This document shows positions 50,601 to 61,490 of a stretch of DNA of 64,000 nt, one piece after another. Origin of the DNA: Humulus lupulus (Eukaryota > Streptophyta > Magnoliopsida > Rosales > Cannabaceae); contig NC_084793.1 of the NCBI RefSeq assembly GCF_963169125.1, positions 94,693,071-94,757,070 of the forward strand, read 5' to 3'. Position 1 is the first letter of the stretch, and each line of letters opens with the position of its first letter. Below the pieces are notes generated by a model that searched no databases, was not told the origin of the DNA, and saw only the letters and a list, made by a program, of their open reading frames with translations. The position numbers and the translations under genes were made by a program.

Positions 50601-51271
50601 TCAAGAACATCAAGCAATACCCAAAACCTCTTCTTGGATTTCTAAATTCCTAAGGCTTGGTAGCTATTAATCCTCCTCCACATCTTGAATCTACTCCCAA
50701 TTCCTCAAACCACCAAAATTCTTAAGCTTGTTCTTGCCCTTTTCTCTCTAGAACTCTTGAGAAGCTAAGTGAATATGATGGAGAGAGTGTTTGAACGTGT
50801 ATGATTTTCCTTCAGCCAAGAGTTATCTAACTAACGCCTAAAATACCATTCTACCCCTCCCTATAACTCACTTCTATACTATACCTCAAGGGCAACCTAG
50901 TCCTTCCACCCTTTTGCAAAAATGCCACCTTTAGCTTATTATTTCAGTAACAACACCAATTCTCAGGTTACTAGTACTTACCAATCTCACAACTAAACAC
51001 CAATTTTGTGACTCTCTGCTAACACCGCGGGACAGAATATCCTCATGCCGGAAACACCTCACATAACTCAAAATCATACCCTCAACGGGTTCAAATTACA
51101 AATATGCCCATAATAGCCAAATGGGGTCCATATGCATATTTAATTCACCTAAACATGCATTTCTAATCACCTAATAATTAAATTCACATAATAACATAAT
51201 TAAATCAATTATTTCCCTCCAGGCACGCTAATCATGGCCCTAAGCCTTATTAGGAAATTTGGGACGCTACA
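47669..51271 (-). repeat. 5' LTR of Tekay C, split by a solo LTR
   Basis: Parts 47669-48153 and 50016-51271 (about 1741 bp together) match 41132-42779. A 16-bp minisatellite of four units lies at 50168-50231. Confidence 0.88.
48154..50010 (-). repeat. Solo LTR, copia type (Angela/BARE-like)
   Basis: TGTTGGATTAGC...ACCCCAACA on plus, 1857 bp, with TAATG (48149-48153) and TAACG (50011-50015) as a duplication with one transition. The minus strand opens TGTTGGGGTTTTATGCTC, resembling the opening of Angela/BARE copia LTRs, and the length fits; the orientation is inferred from that. No coding sequence. Confidence 0.75.
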
Positions 51272-52032
51272 AATGATGTATAGGCGAGGGAGGATACCTA
51301 ATTGGTGAAGCAATTCGTGTCCCATCTGGATGGAGCAGAATAGCTCGTCCATGGTCCACTCCAATTTCCCGAATTGGTGGAAACACAAAATTGTTTCTTT
51401 GTACCTGAGCGACTTGTTGAGGTGCTGGTGGATTCACAGGGACCTCTGCCTGTCTCGATGCTATCTTAGCTAGCCCTGTCTAACTAGGCTGATTTCTGCG
51501 AGTGTGAGCCGCTTGATTATTCCTGCGATTATTAACAGGATGATTGTTTCCAAAAGTTCATTCAAAAGGCATGGAGTTCGGTGTTGTTGTTCTGACGAAA
51601 TGACTCACGTTGTGTCGATTATTTCTGTGGGACCGATATCTGTGGGACCCACTTTGCCTCATTCCAACATTCTCGTCGGTTGCAGGAGGAGGTAGTTGAG
51701 CCATGATCTCGTCTATTCACCTGTTAGCCTGGGCAAGCTGGCTCCTTAGCCTGGCATTCTATATTTCGATGGTAGTAAAATTCCTAGGGTCTTGGTTCGA
51801 TGGGTGTGACACCGAACTTCTAGTATCGTCCTCGTTCATATGTTGTTTTTCAGGACGATGATGCATAGAGGTGTCCTCTCCAATTGGGTCAACCGCATGT
51901 TAATCTCCATGATCACCAGGTCTCTCTGATTCATTGTCACGCATGGAACGAGTTACCACCATGTTGATTATTGTGTCGACAATTCTCTTACGAATTTCAA
52001 GCCTAATTTTCTTTCAATGAAAGCATCAATTT
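51272..52032 (-). pseudogene. Tat 5' leader and gag N-terminus
   Basis: On the minus strand, after the primer site, a frame with several stops reads a short coiled segment (ARLRSQLAQANR, about 51735) and a basic Arg/Asn-rich stretch (51640-51500). It is cut at 51277 by Tekay C. Confidence 0.6.
52018..52032 (-). other. Tat primer binding site region
   Basis: Directly inside the 5' LTR the sense strand reads AATTGATGCTTTCATTG. Position and the GCTTTCATTG word fit Tat primer sites; which tRNA it pairs with I cannot tell from sequence alone. Confidence 0.55.
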
Positions 52033-52757
52033 GTTGACACGGTTTTTCTCCAACAGGGGATTAAGAAATTCAATTAGAGAGATTAAGCTTGATAATAAGT
52101 CGTAAATGTAAACTCACAAATTTTTTACGTGGTTTAGTGGTTAAAATCTACCTAGTCCATGAGTCACTCTAATTCTTCTTTGGAACTCTTGAGGAAATTG
52201 TTTATAACAATTTCAGCAGAGTTTTGACATACAAGATGTCGGTCCCTTTTTACTGCCAATTCCCCTTATACTTATAGGGAATTATGATGGATAGTATTGG
52301 GTAACCATACTATAAATGGTAACATACAGGATTGGGCAACTTCCTAAATAAATGGATACATAAATAACCCAATTAAGCCTATTGCCATTTACATCAACCA
52401 ATAAATGTTTATAACAATTGTGTGCATTTATTGCCCCTATTGGGCATCCGAGTTTGTAGGGATTCTTCCATGTGCGTCTTTAAACTGCCTCGAGCTAGAT
52501 GCCACCCTCGAACTGGATATAACTGGAGCAGCATAGATTGACTCAGATAATACTTTGACTTAATGGACACCTCGATCTCTGTCATTGGCATCTCCAACGA
52601 TCTGAAGGATCTCAGGCTGTCCTGGACTTAGTGACATGACCTCGAGTAGTTTGACCTGGAGTTAGCAAGACATCTCTGAAGTCTTGCGTCCTTTATTTAT
52701 TACATGCCAGCTATACCCCAAGCAGGATAGTTGAACTCGTGTTTTTACGGTACAACA
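52033..52757 (-). repeat. Tat 5' LTR
   Basis: TGTTGACACGG...GGTACAACA on plus, 725 bp, matching 9372-10010; ACTAT follows at 52758-52762. Confidence 0.9.
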
Positions 52758-52762
52758 ACTAT

Positions 52763-53409
52763 ATTTTTTTTTGTTTTTAAAATTTTATTTATTTAATTCT
52801 ATATTTTATTAGTTAATTGTATTGATATTTTACAAAATATTATAAATATAGTAATGCGTAAAAAATGTCACATATTTTTTAGTGCATTTAAGTTAGGACA
52901 ATTTTTTTTTATCAAGAAAACTTTGATTAAAATTAGGCATAAAGAGGTTATTTTTTTACAATTTCAAAAAAATAAAAGATTTTTTTTTTTGAGAATTTTT
53001 AGAAAATTAAGGTTAAACTTAGTAATGTGCTTAAACCAAGGACACCAAAGTGGTAATTTTCTTGACTAAAAGAAGTTACAGGCCCTAAACTTTATGAGTA
53101 ATGATATGCACATTCATTTTACACACATAAAATGCAAACAATAAGGTGATATGCATCGTAAATAATTTAAATTTTTTAGAGTGGGATCCAATATTTTTAT
53201 GTGTGGTCTAAAATATATGTCACATCATTGTGTATATTTTGATGGTGTATTTACTAATGAGATTAAGGAATGAGAATGGAGAGTGAGTTTCATTATTCTT
53301 GTTTACTTACCTCATTTTTGTTAGGAATGCAAAAGAAATATGTGGGACCCAAACCAATTTAGTTTTTGAGGAATGAAGTTGACAATCACATTAAATTAGG
53401 GGATTTTCA
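52763..53409. other. AT-rich spacer, no gene seen
   Basis: Long T and A runs. The last 200 bp resembles a degenerate MITE-like sequence (GTATTTACTAATGAGATTAAGG), but no paired terminus was found. Confidence 0.5.
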
Positions 53410-53417
53410 TTTACATT

Positions 53418-53604
53418 GGGAAATTTCACAAATAATACTTAATAATGCCTAATATTACTAAAAAATCCTAGCACTATTAATCTTTTCAATTTAATGCTAA
53501 ACATTCCTCTCATACCTAAAATACCCCTCCCATTATATCAAATATCCTAAAACCTTCTCTTCCTCTCTCTTCCCTCTCTCTCCCTCTCTCTCTTTCATTC
53601 TCAC
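53418..53604. repeat. Left terminal inverted repeat of the MULE
   Basis: About 187 bp pairing with 61491-61679, through ATCCTAGCACTATTAATCTT and a CT-rich tract to CATTCTCAC. Long inverted repeats are characteristic of Mutator elements. Confidence 0.9.
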
Positions 53605-53900
53605 GAAATCCTCCCTAAAACCTACAGATTTGTATGATTTTCTTGTCAAAATCATTGTTAGCCATCTCCGTTGTCTTTGTGAAGTCGTCAATATCAAAGG
53701 CAACATCCATTTTGAGGGTTTTTGGAGGAGAAAAACCATGGGTAATAAGATTATACATTTTATGTGTTGGGTATTATTTGTTTACATTTTTTTTTGGCTA
53801 TTTTGAACAGATCTGAGCCTATATTGGTGTGTTTTTTTTTTTGGGTTTTTTAGATAGATTCCCCGATCTACGTTTTTCTGGGTTTTCTGCAACTTTTTTG

Positions 53901-54255
53901 CCCGATAGGAGCTCGATACCGGTTCGATAGCAGCTCGATGGCATGTAGAAGAAGGTTCTTATATGAGCTCGATGTTGCTTGATATAGTTCGATTATAACT
54001 CGATAGTTTTAGGCTTTGTTGCTCGATTGAGCTCGATGGAAACTTGATAAGGGTTAGATTGGACCCTAGAATATTTAGTGTAGTTGTTTTCTCGATATGT
54101 GCTCGATAGGAGCTCAATAGGGTTCGATGAAGGTTTTGGTTAGGTTTTATGTTTAGTTTAAGAAATTGTAGCTTGATACTAACTCGATAAGAGCTCGACT
54201 ATAGGCTCGATGGTAACTCGATAGCGTTCGATTGTAGCTCGATAAAGCTCGATAG
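53901..54255 (+). repeat. GCTCGATA array 1, upstream of mudrA
   Basis: About 20 irregularly spaced copies of (A)GCTCGAT(A)/GTTCGATA within 355 bp, ahead of the intron acceptor at 54328. Orientation reads GCTCGATA on plus, the mudrA sense strand. Confidence 0.85.
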
Positions 54256-54328
54256 TGTTCTTTTTCATGAGTTTCTAAAAAAATTGATAGTTTTCTTGAC
54301 AATTTCAATGTTTTTTTTTCCAACACAG

Positions 54329-56808
54329 GTTCCATTGTCTATGTTTTTGTATCCTACAATGGTGTTTGGGAATTACAAAGGAATAAGTGGACTTTCAAGG
54401 ACCCTCAATGCATGGTGATATCGATGGAGGATACTATAACATACTTGCAACTTCTTGACATATTGCATAGGGAACTTAAAGTCGATAAATAGATGTATGA
54501 GTTGAAATTGGAGGTTCCTTACACATGCGGCGACCAACCGTTTACACCCGTTCATGTTGAAAGTGATCTTGGTGTCCATGCATTCTTAGGAGTAACATCT
54601 AAAGAAATGTTAGCCTTGTGTGTCACTCCTGTTAAAAAGATTGTCATTGCAGATCCATATTCCACTCTCGGACCTGAGGGAGCAGCCAATACTTTAGGAT
54701 GTCCTATTGGTGACCCAAGGGACAACCAGTATGAGTACAACCCCTATGTGAATGACAATCCAGTAGCTGAACATAATGAGGACTTAGGATACAATTTAGA
54801 GGCATATTATAGTGCAGAAGTGCCAATTGATACGTCTAATGATTTGCAACTAGAACAAGCACAAGAGCAGCCAGTATGTCCTATTGCACGGGCGAACCCA
54901 CCAATTCAAGGACATCGAACACCTGGCACCAGCTCTAGTCATCCTGGTGAAATAGAATATAACTATATAGGGAACGTTCCAATACGTTCAACAGAAGATC
55001 ATAGAAAATGGAGTGCTCCCATGTTTACAAAAGAAGATATCATGGCTTCTAGTCATTTTGAATCACCCTCATCCGGTGTACCGTTGGGAGAACTACACCT
55101 TGGGAAGACTTTTGAGAACAAGATGGATTTGAAAACCAAAGCGGCTCTCTTCGCAATGAAGAATAATTTTGAGTTTATGGTTAAGAAGTCTAGTACTGAT
55201 GTGTTGTATATCACGTGCAAGGATCCTGATTGTGGTTGGAGAATAAGAGGGAAAAGAGTAGCGTGATCGGAGATATTTGAGATCACTGTTTATAATAGTG
55301 TACATACTTGCTCACTAGAATTGTGATAGAAAGACCACCGTCAAGCAGCACCTTGGGTCATTGGACACCTTATCAAGAACAAATATGCTACTAATGGCAC
55401 TAGCTACCCAGCAAACAGCATAAAGAAGGATATGAAGAATAATTTTGGGATCGATATGAGTTATATGAAGGCTTGGAGATGTAGAGAGAAGGCACTCAGT
55501 TATGTCAGGGGGACACCTGAAGAATTGTACTCCAAGTTACCTTCTTACTTGTACATGCTGCAACAAAAGAATCCAGGTACAATAACTGATTTTTTCATAG
55601 ACGACGATCGCTTTCTTTACTGTTTCTTCTTCTCACTTGGAGTTTATAGAAGGGGATTTACATCATGTCATCCTGTTATATGTGTGGATGACACTTTCTT
55701 GAAGTCAAGGTACGATGGCCACATTTTGTGTGTTGTCGCATCGGATGCAAATAATCACATTTATCCAATTGCGTTCGTGATTGTTGACAGTGGGAACCAT
55801 GCTTCTTGGAAGTATTTCATGATGAAATTGAAGGAAGCCATTGGAGTTGTTGATAATCTGGTTTTTGTATCAGACAGGCATGCTAGCATTATTCATGCTC
55901 TTGAGTTAGTCTTCCCTGATGCCTACCATGGTGCATGCTACCATCACATAAGTACAAATGTAATTGCTAAGTTCAAGACTCATCACTATCACAAGGAGAT
56001 GTGGAATGCAGCATATGCATTTCGGAAGTCAAAATTTCACAGGTTTTCAACAATATAAATCAAATGGATTCTGCCATAGCTCAATATCTCGAGGGTATTG
56101 GCTTCGATAAGTGGACTCGTGCTTACTTTTCTGGGAATCGATACAATGTAATGACAAGCAACTACGTTGAAAGTTTCAACAACAAAACCAGAGACGCAAG
56201 AACCTCCCCCAGTCACTACTTTTGTGGAATTCAATCCTTTCACAACTCAGTCATGGTTTGCTGCACATCGTGAGGAGGTAGAGAAGTGCACGTCCAAATT
56301 AGCAAAAATATATGGGAAAGATGTCTCAAGCATTGCGGATGATGCAAGGTACTTGAAAGTCCATCCTCTTGGATAGTTCAAATTTCATGTGGTAGACCCA
56401 GAAGGTGATGGTGAGGTGAATTTTATGACCAAATCATGCTCCTATGGACAGTTTCAAATAATGGGTTACCCTTGTTTTCATGGTGTGGTTGCGGCCATCC
56501 TGCGCGGTGTCAACATTTACTCACTGTGTTCCCCATATTACACTATTAAGATGTGGAGGGAATCTTACAAAGAAACAATTTACCCAACTGGCAATGAGGA
56601 TGATTGGGAAGTTCCTGAGAACATAGAGTACATGCAAGTTAGGGTTCTCGTTGAAAAACAACCAGTTGGTTGACCGAAGAAGAATAAGGTGGGAAGAAGG
56701 AAGACAAACCGCTATCCATCGAGTGGTGAAATCATTCGCAAAGTGCGCAAATGTAGCATGTGTGGTGGGCTTGGCCACAATAGGGCTACATGCAAAGCTA
56801 GGCTATAA
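54329..56808 (+). pseudogene. mudrA-like MULE transposase, broken
   Basis: Starts after a strong acceptor (TTTTTTTTTCCAACACAG, 54328). It reads in one frame through an N-terminal segment (WTFKDPQCM, LHRELKVDK), a MuDR DNA-binding domain (about 55110-55360: MKNNFEFMVKKSS, CKDPDCGWRIRGKR, VHTCSLE), and the MULE catalytic domain (55590-56040) with ICVDDTFLK and FVSDRHASI giving two Asp. After one frameshift near 56030 it continues: FDKWTRAYF, SNYVESFNN. A SWIM finger follows (SCSYGQFQIMGYPCFH; one Cys reads Tyr), then a C-terminal knuckle CSMCGGLGHNRATC. Stops at 54490, 55264, 55324-55329, 56374 and 56671. About 825 codons, a usual length. The transposase would cut at the inverted repeats in the nucleus; this copy cannot. 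Confidence 0.9.
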
Positions 56809-56898
56809 ACTCTTTTTTCCCATTTTGACTTGTTGTATTAATAACCTACGTTGTTTTCCCTTATTTTTTATTTGATTTTTCTTAAAAGTTATGTTAAG

Positions 56899-57200
56899 GT
56901 CGATGTAAACTCGATGAGCTCGATTGTAGCTTGACATTAACTCGATAGTAGCTCGATATGAACTTGATAATATGTTTGTTAGCTTCTAAACTAACTTCAA
57001 ATAACTCGATAATAGTTCGATAATGATTCAACATAACTCGATAGTAGTTCGATAATGGTTCGATATGGCTTGATATTAGTTCGATAACAGCTAGATAATG
57101 GTTATGAAAATGATATTACTCAATTGAAGCTCGATATTAGTTTGATAACAGTTCAATATAGCTCGACATTAGTTCGATAATGTTCGATATGAACTCGATA
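56899..57200 (+). repeat. GCTCGATA array 2, between the convergent genes
   Basis: About 18 copies of GCTCGATA/GTTCGATA in about 300 bp, plus orientation, i.e. sense for mudrA (ends 56808) and antisense for the ULP1 gene (ends 57295). Confidence 0.85.
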
Positions 57201-57294
57201 ACAGACATATGAAAGTTACAAAAAAATGTGAACAAAAAACTTCACAATTAAAGACCATGTATATATACGATCATCAAGGTAACAAATTTTGATA

Positions 57295-60200
57295 CTACAA
57301 GTCTGTGGTCCACTTGTTCCCGAACACCTCTATATTGTCATCGCAGATAGTTTCCAATGGAAGGCCGACCATTAGATGCTCAATATGCTTGACAGCATAC
57401 ACACCGCAATCCCCACTGTAAAAAAAAGTAAACATTAAGTGTACATTACTATAATTTTAGTTAGAAACAAATGTAGTATGAAGATGATGTTTGTTACATT
57501 CTCTTTGACTGAGTGAGCTCGTGTTTCTGTTTGCGACGCCATGTGAAATGATGCGGCCTCTTTCCTGCTGCAGGAACCTTCAACATCAAGCTATCAGTGA
57601 ACAGTTTACTCTGCATTAACAAAGAAGGAAGCAAAAAGCAACATGGATTCATAATTTCCTCCAGCTTTGCGTCACTAATCACCGAGTTGTCCAAATCATA
57701 AATAGTGAGGGTCCAACTAGAAATAGAAGCCTCAATGGCAAACCAATGTTGTTGTCCATAGTTCTGGCACCAATATACATCCTCAACACCTCCCCAAGAT
57801 GCCAGAAAGTGCTGCTCGATGCCAGTCAACATGGACATAACGTCAAAATCCCACGTATACTTTGTTTTGTCGGCAATTTTCTTGTACTGATCATATCAGG
57901 CAGGTATCACTTGTGAGAAATGCATGTTCATCACAACTGTATTATGTCGATATATATTGGGAAAATACTTGTGACGCATACGAAGCATGTGTTATGCTGC
58001 ATCAATATGCTACAAAGAGAGTATGATATAAAAATTTAGCAAAGACCATCATAAATGGCTAAAAAATGATGCATAAACGAATAAACTGAGTTCTCATCGA
58101 GCACTATCGAGCTTATATCGAGCTAATCATCGAGCTCATCTAGTCCACATCAAGCTCACATTGAGATAATCTCAAACAGTAAACAACAACCCTATTTTAA
58201 CACCCATATTGATCTATTATCGAGCTCACATTGAGCTAATCTCAAACAGTAAACAACAACCCTATTTTAACACCCCTATCGAACTACTATCGAGCTTCAT
58301 TGAGCTCACATCAAGCTAATCTCAAACAGTAAACAACAACCCTATTTTAACAACCATATCGATCTATTATCGAGCTCCATCGAGCTAATCTCAAACAGTA
58401 AACAAAAACCATATTTTAACACCCATATCGAACTAGTGTCGAGCTCCATCGAGCTCACATCAAGCTTATCTCAAACAATAAACAACAACCCTATTTTAAC
58501 ACCCATATCGAACTACTATTGAGCTCCATCGAGCTAATCTCAAACAGTAAACAACAACCCTATCTTAACGCCCATTTCGATCTACTATCGGGCTTCATCG
58601 AGCTCACATCAAGCTAATCTAAAACAGTAAAAACAGAACTTGTGTAGCATATCGTGCTCTCATCGAGTTCATATCGACCCTAGAAACCCCCCATCAAGCT
58701 CTTATCGAGCTTTCATCGAGCTCATATCGAGTCAATAAAAATAGAACTTGTAAAATTGAAAACAAAACATAATTTCTACCACTATCGAGTCATTAGGTAT
58801 AAATGGCTTACCCCATCATTGAGCCACGACTGGGGTGTCTTCCACGTCAGAAACCACGCTGAACCATGATTCCCAGTCTTTACATCCCTCGGGGTCTTGT
58901 TGGGGATGTCTCCAAGCAGCCACTTGGACATTGTCCTATATTGTTTGTGATCTAGCTTCTTGAGAGGGTCTAGCACCTTTGTAGCCTCCTCTTCTGGTGC
59001 AACTGCATCAGTGCGAGGTCTTTTCCTTGTGGGATCAGTGTAGTCCTCAAACCAATCTGGCTTGCGTCTTTGGCGTCTAGTCCTCTGAAACTGAACCCCA
59101 GCAACATCCTCAAGGTTGACAATAACGACTCCCAGAATCCCAGCATCAGATGTCATAATGATGGTAGGAGGCGTGGTTGGATCATCAACATAGTCCAGAG
59201 GAATATCCAATGACTCTGAGTCTAAATCTTCATTGGAGCCCCTCAGTTTCTCTTTAATAAACGTCAGGATCTGACTGACTACGTCCAAGATCACTGACTG
59301 GTTCTTCAGGAGGGTCTCCTGTCGACCCTCGACTCTATCCAACCGCTCAATCAAGTCGGCGAGCTTAGGGACTGAGGCTGGGGCTAGTGTTAGGGTTGGT
59401 GTTGGGGCTGAGGCTAAAGCTAGGGCTGAGGCTGGGGCAACAGGAGGGGTGGGACCTGCAACCTCCTCCCCCGGGGCAGCATCATCAAATATCTTGGCTA
59501 CCTCGGCTACCTGAGAAACTATCTCCGCGATTTTCTCAAAAGTCGCATCCTCCTCCTCATCAGCCTTCGAGGGACCCTGGCCAAGCACAGGATAAAGGGG
59601 AAGATCTCCCTCTGTCAGCGACAAATAATAGTCTTTTTCTGCTGGTCGAGGCTTCAACATCGGAAGGACGATCAACTGCAAACAACATAAAACATTTGGT
59701 TAACTCAAATAATGATGAAAGATAAGCATATAGATAAAAAAAATTGTGTAATGTCAATCAAATATAACTTACATTCTTCTTCGATAACATCAGTGAGATG
59801 ACAGACTTGGTGAAATCCTTGTTCCTCCGATGTGACCAACTAAGCATCCTCGGGACCATGTTTCCCGAGCTCACAACAAACTCCGTCGCAAGCTACTGGA
59901 TAGCCTCATATGCCCAGTACTGTAAGGCTGGGGCATAACCATACATACTGTACTTGGACTCTTGCTGCACCTTGGCATCCTTCTTGTTGTCATAGTTGGC
60001 CTTTTGCTTCACCATGTCATTCTTACAAGACTGCAATAGCCTCCTATAAGGGTACTTCCCCCATGGATAACTGAAGAAGTACTCTATGTCCTCAACAATT
60101 TTCAGAATATGTCGCCATATGTGCAACTTGCCCTCTATGGCATTCAGAACCCCCTCAACCAACAAACATAGACCAAGCTTGTACACATCTTCCAAAACAG

Positions 60201-60626
60201 TACAAGTCTTGAAAGCATGGTCCACCTGTGAGAGCTTTACTTTCTCAGCATCGTTGAAATACTCCTTTATCAACCAGTCGCTAAGATTACGCTCTTCCAA
60301 CTCTTATGCTGACGGGAAGGTACTAAAATTCAACCCCGTCACCAGGGCAAACTCTCCCATGCCGAATCTACAAGACTTCGACCCCAAGAATAAATGCACC
60401 TCATCTTCGTTGTTGCTGGCAGTTTTCCTCAACAGCAGTTGATGCACCAAGACTCCGGAGAAATGAACTCTAAAGCCAAAAAGAACTGCTTGAAAGGGGA
60501 TTCCTTAGCCCTTTCAAGCAGCCCGAGCTCCACAAACCTAGTCTTAATGTGATTTAAAGTGCTACTACCCCGATATGTCACTCGACTAGGAAAGTGATCA
60601 CTGAACGAAACAAGCAACTTAGGCAT
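57295..60626 (-). pseudogene. MULE-borne DUF1985/ULP1 protease gene, four exons, broken
   Basis: ATG at 60626. Exon 1 (60626-59773) is a DUF1985 domain: FPSRVTYRGSSTLNHIKTRF, then after a frameshift near 60475 FGMGEFALVTGLNF, and YAPALQYWAYEAIQ near 59900. Stops at about 60305 and 59891. Intron 59676-59772. Exon 2 (59675-58812) is an acidic, Ala/Pro-rich linker with a coiled segment (ERLDRVEGRQETLLKNQ) and a KRPR cluster. Intron 58010-58811 holds a tandem repeat. Exon 3 (58009-57498) starts the peptidase: His in QQHWFAIEA (57746-57748), Asp in IYDLDNS. Intron 57416-57497. Exon 4 (57415-57295) has GDCGVYAVKHIEHL with the catalytic Cys at 57406-57408. ULP1 proteases cut SUMO-type conjugates; the role in MULEs is unknown. 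Triad residues persist despite stops. Confidence 0.85.
58096..58731 (-). repeat. TATCGAGC array 3 with higher-order tandem repeat, in an intron
   Basis: Anchors CTCAAACAGT (or one-base variants) recur at 58171, 58241, 58321, 58390, 58470, 58539 and, as CTAAAACAGT, 58619. Spacings are 70, 80, 69, 80, 69 and 80, i.e. a two-unit repeat of about 150 bp, three rounds. Each unit holds CTATCGAGC words and AACAACCCTATTTTAACACCC. It lies wholly inside the third-from-last-exon intron (58010-58811) and reads GCTCGATA on the gene's sense strand. Confidence 0.88.
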
Positions 60627-60702
60627 TTGCAACAACACATGAAAAAAAATTTGGTAAGAAAACAGAATAAAAAAAAATTCATGAAAACACTGAAATAACT
60701 TG

Positions 60703-61185
60703 TCATCGAGCTCTATCGAGCTATAATCGAGCTGCAACATACCCTATCGAGAAACTATCGAGCCTATCGAGCAATATCAACAACCTAAATCTATCGAGAC
60801 TATCGAACCAGTGTCGAGCCTATCGAGCTAAGCAAAATATGTCTACATAAATAACCATCGAGCTACAGATCCATCGAGCCCTTATAATCTAATACCACAG
60901 ATCCATCAAGCTTCTATCGAGCTCCTATCGATCCACCATTGAACCGTTCAAACTGCCCTATCGAGCCTACTATTGAACCACAATCGAGTCTATCAAGCTA
61001 GTTTCATATATTTCCATAGATCAATCGAGCTTCTAATACCACAGATCCATCGAGCTCCTATCGATCCACCATCGAACTGTTCAAACTAACCTATCGAGCC
61101 TACTATCGAACCATAATCAAGCCTATCGAGCTAGTTTCATATATTTCCATAGATCAATCGAGCTTCTATCGAACCTTTATTGAAC
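60703..61185 (-). repeat. TATCGAGC array 4, upstream of the ULP1 gene
   Basis: More than 25 copies of (T)ATCGAGC in 480 bp. It includes a 133-bp tandem duplication: AGTTTCATATATTTCCATAG recurs at about 60999 and 61132. Orientation reads GCTCGATA on the ULP1 gene's sense strand. Confidence 0.85.
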
Positions 61186-61490
61186 CTATTGAACCACTGG
61201 TTCAAACCCAGAAAAAATTTCCCACAAAATCGATGAATCCATTCCACAAATCACAAATTCAACAACTATATAAAGCAAATATGGACTTGGGTTCAAGATT
61301 TTACCTTTGTTTTTGAAACTTTGCAGGAAATATGCAAAGTGAGTCTCGGGTTCGACAGAGAAATGGGAGTTCGCCATGGGTCTCGAGATCGATGGAGAAA
61401 TGGGAGAAGGTGGGGGCTCGACGACTCGACAGAGATGGGGGCTCGACGGCTCGACAAAGGTGGGGGTTTGACTGTTTTTTGGGGATTTTT

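Larger units (their letters stand above)
41132..51271 (-). mobile_element. Complete Tekay/Del chromovirus C
   Basis: LTRs 41132-42779 and 47669-51271 (the latter holding a 1.86-kb solo LTR), primer site 47654-47665, polypurine tract at 42780-42793. Flanking GATGA (41127-41131) and AATGA (51272-51276) are a duplication with one transition. LTR divergence, including indels and a lost TG terminus in the right LTR (TATAATGCC), makes it older than B. Confidence 0.9.
9372..52757 (-). mobile_element. Tat-lineage Ty3/gypsy element, split by nested insertions
   Basis: LTR copies at 9372-10010 (3' LTR) and 52033-52757 (5' LTR) are flanked by the identical 5-mer ACTAT at 9367-9371 and 52758-52762. Inside, the minus strand reads primer site, gag, protease, RT, RNase H, a second archaeal-type RNase H and integrase, then an opposite-strand extra ORF and a polypurine tract at the 3' LTR. 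That order, with a second RNase H and an aORF, is known for the Tat lineage. Removing five insertions with their duplications (10446-12888, about 13765-16857, 19246-23693, 28783-40633, 41132-51276) leaves about 11.4 kb, a normal Tat size. It is the oldest layer: its genes are full of stops, and catalytic residues of protease (D to G), RT (YVDD to YVDN) and integrase (last acidic residue) are lost. Confidence 0.92.

Noticed and set aside
54493..55266. A stand-alone intact 257-codon gene
   Set aside because: It is one open stretch of the mudrA pseudogene; the same frame continues on both sides across single stops.
58096..58640. Regularly spaced repeats resembling a CRISPR array
   Set aside because: Plant transposon intron; the 'spacers' are themselves near-identical, so it is a tandem repeat.
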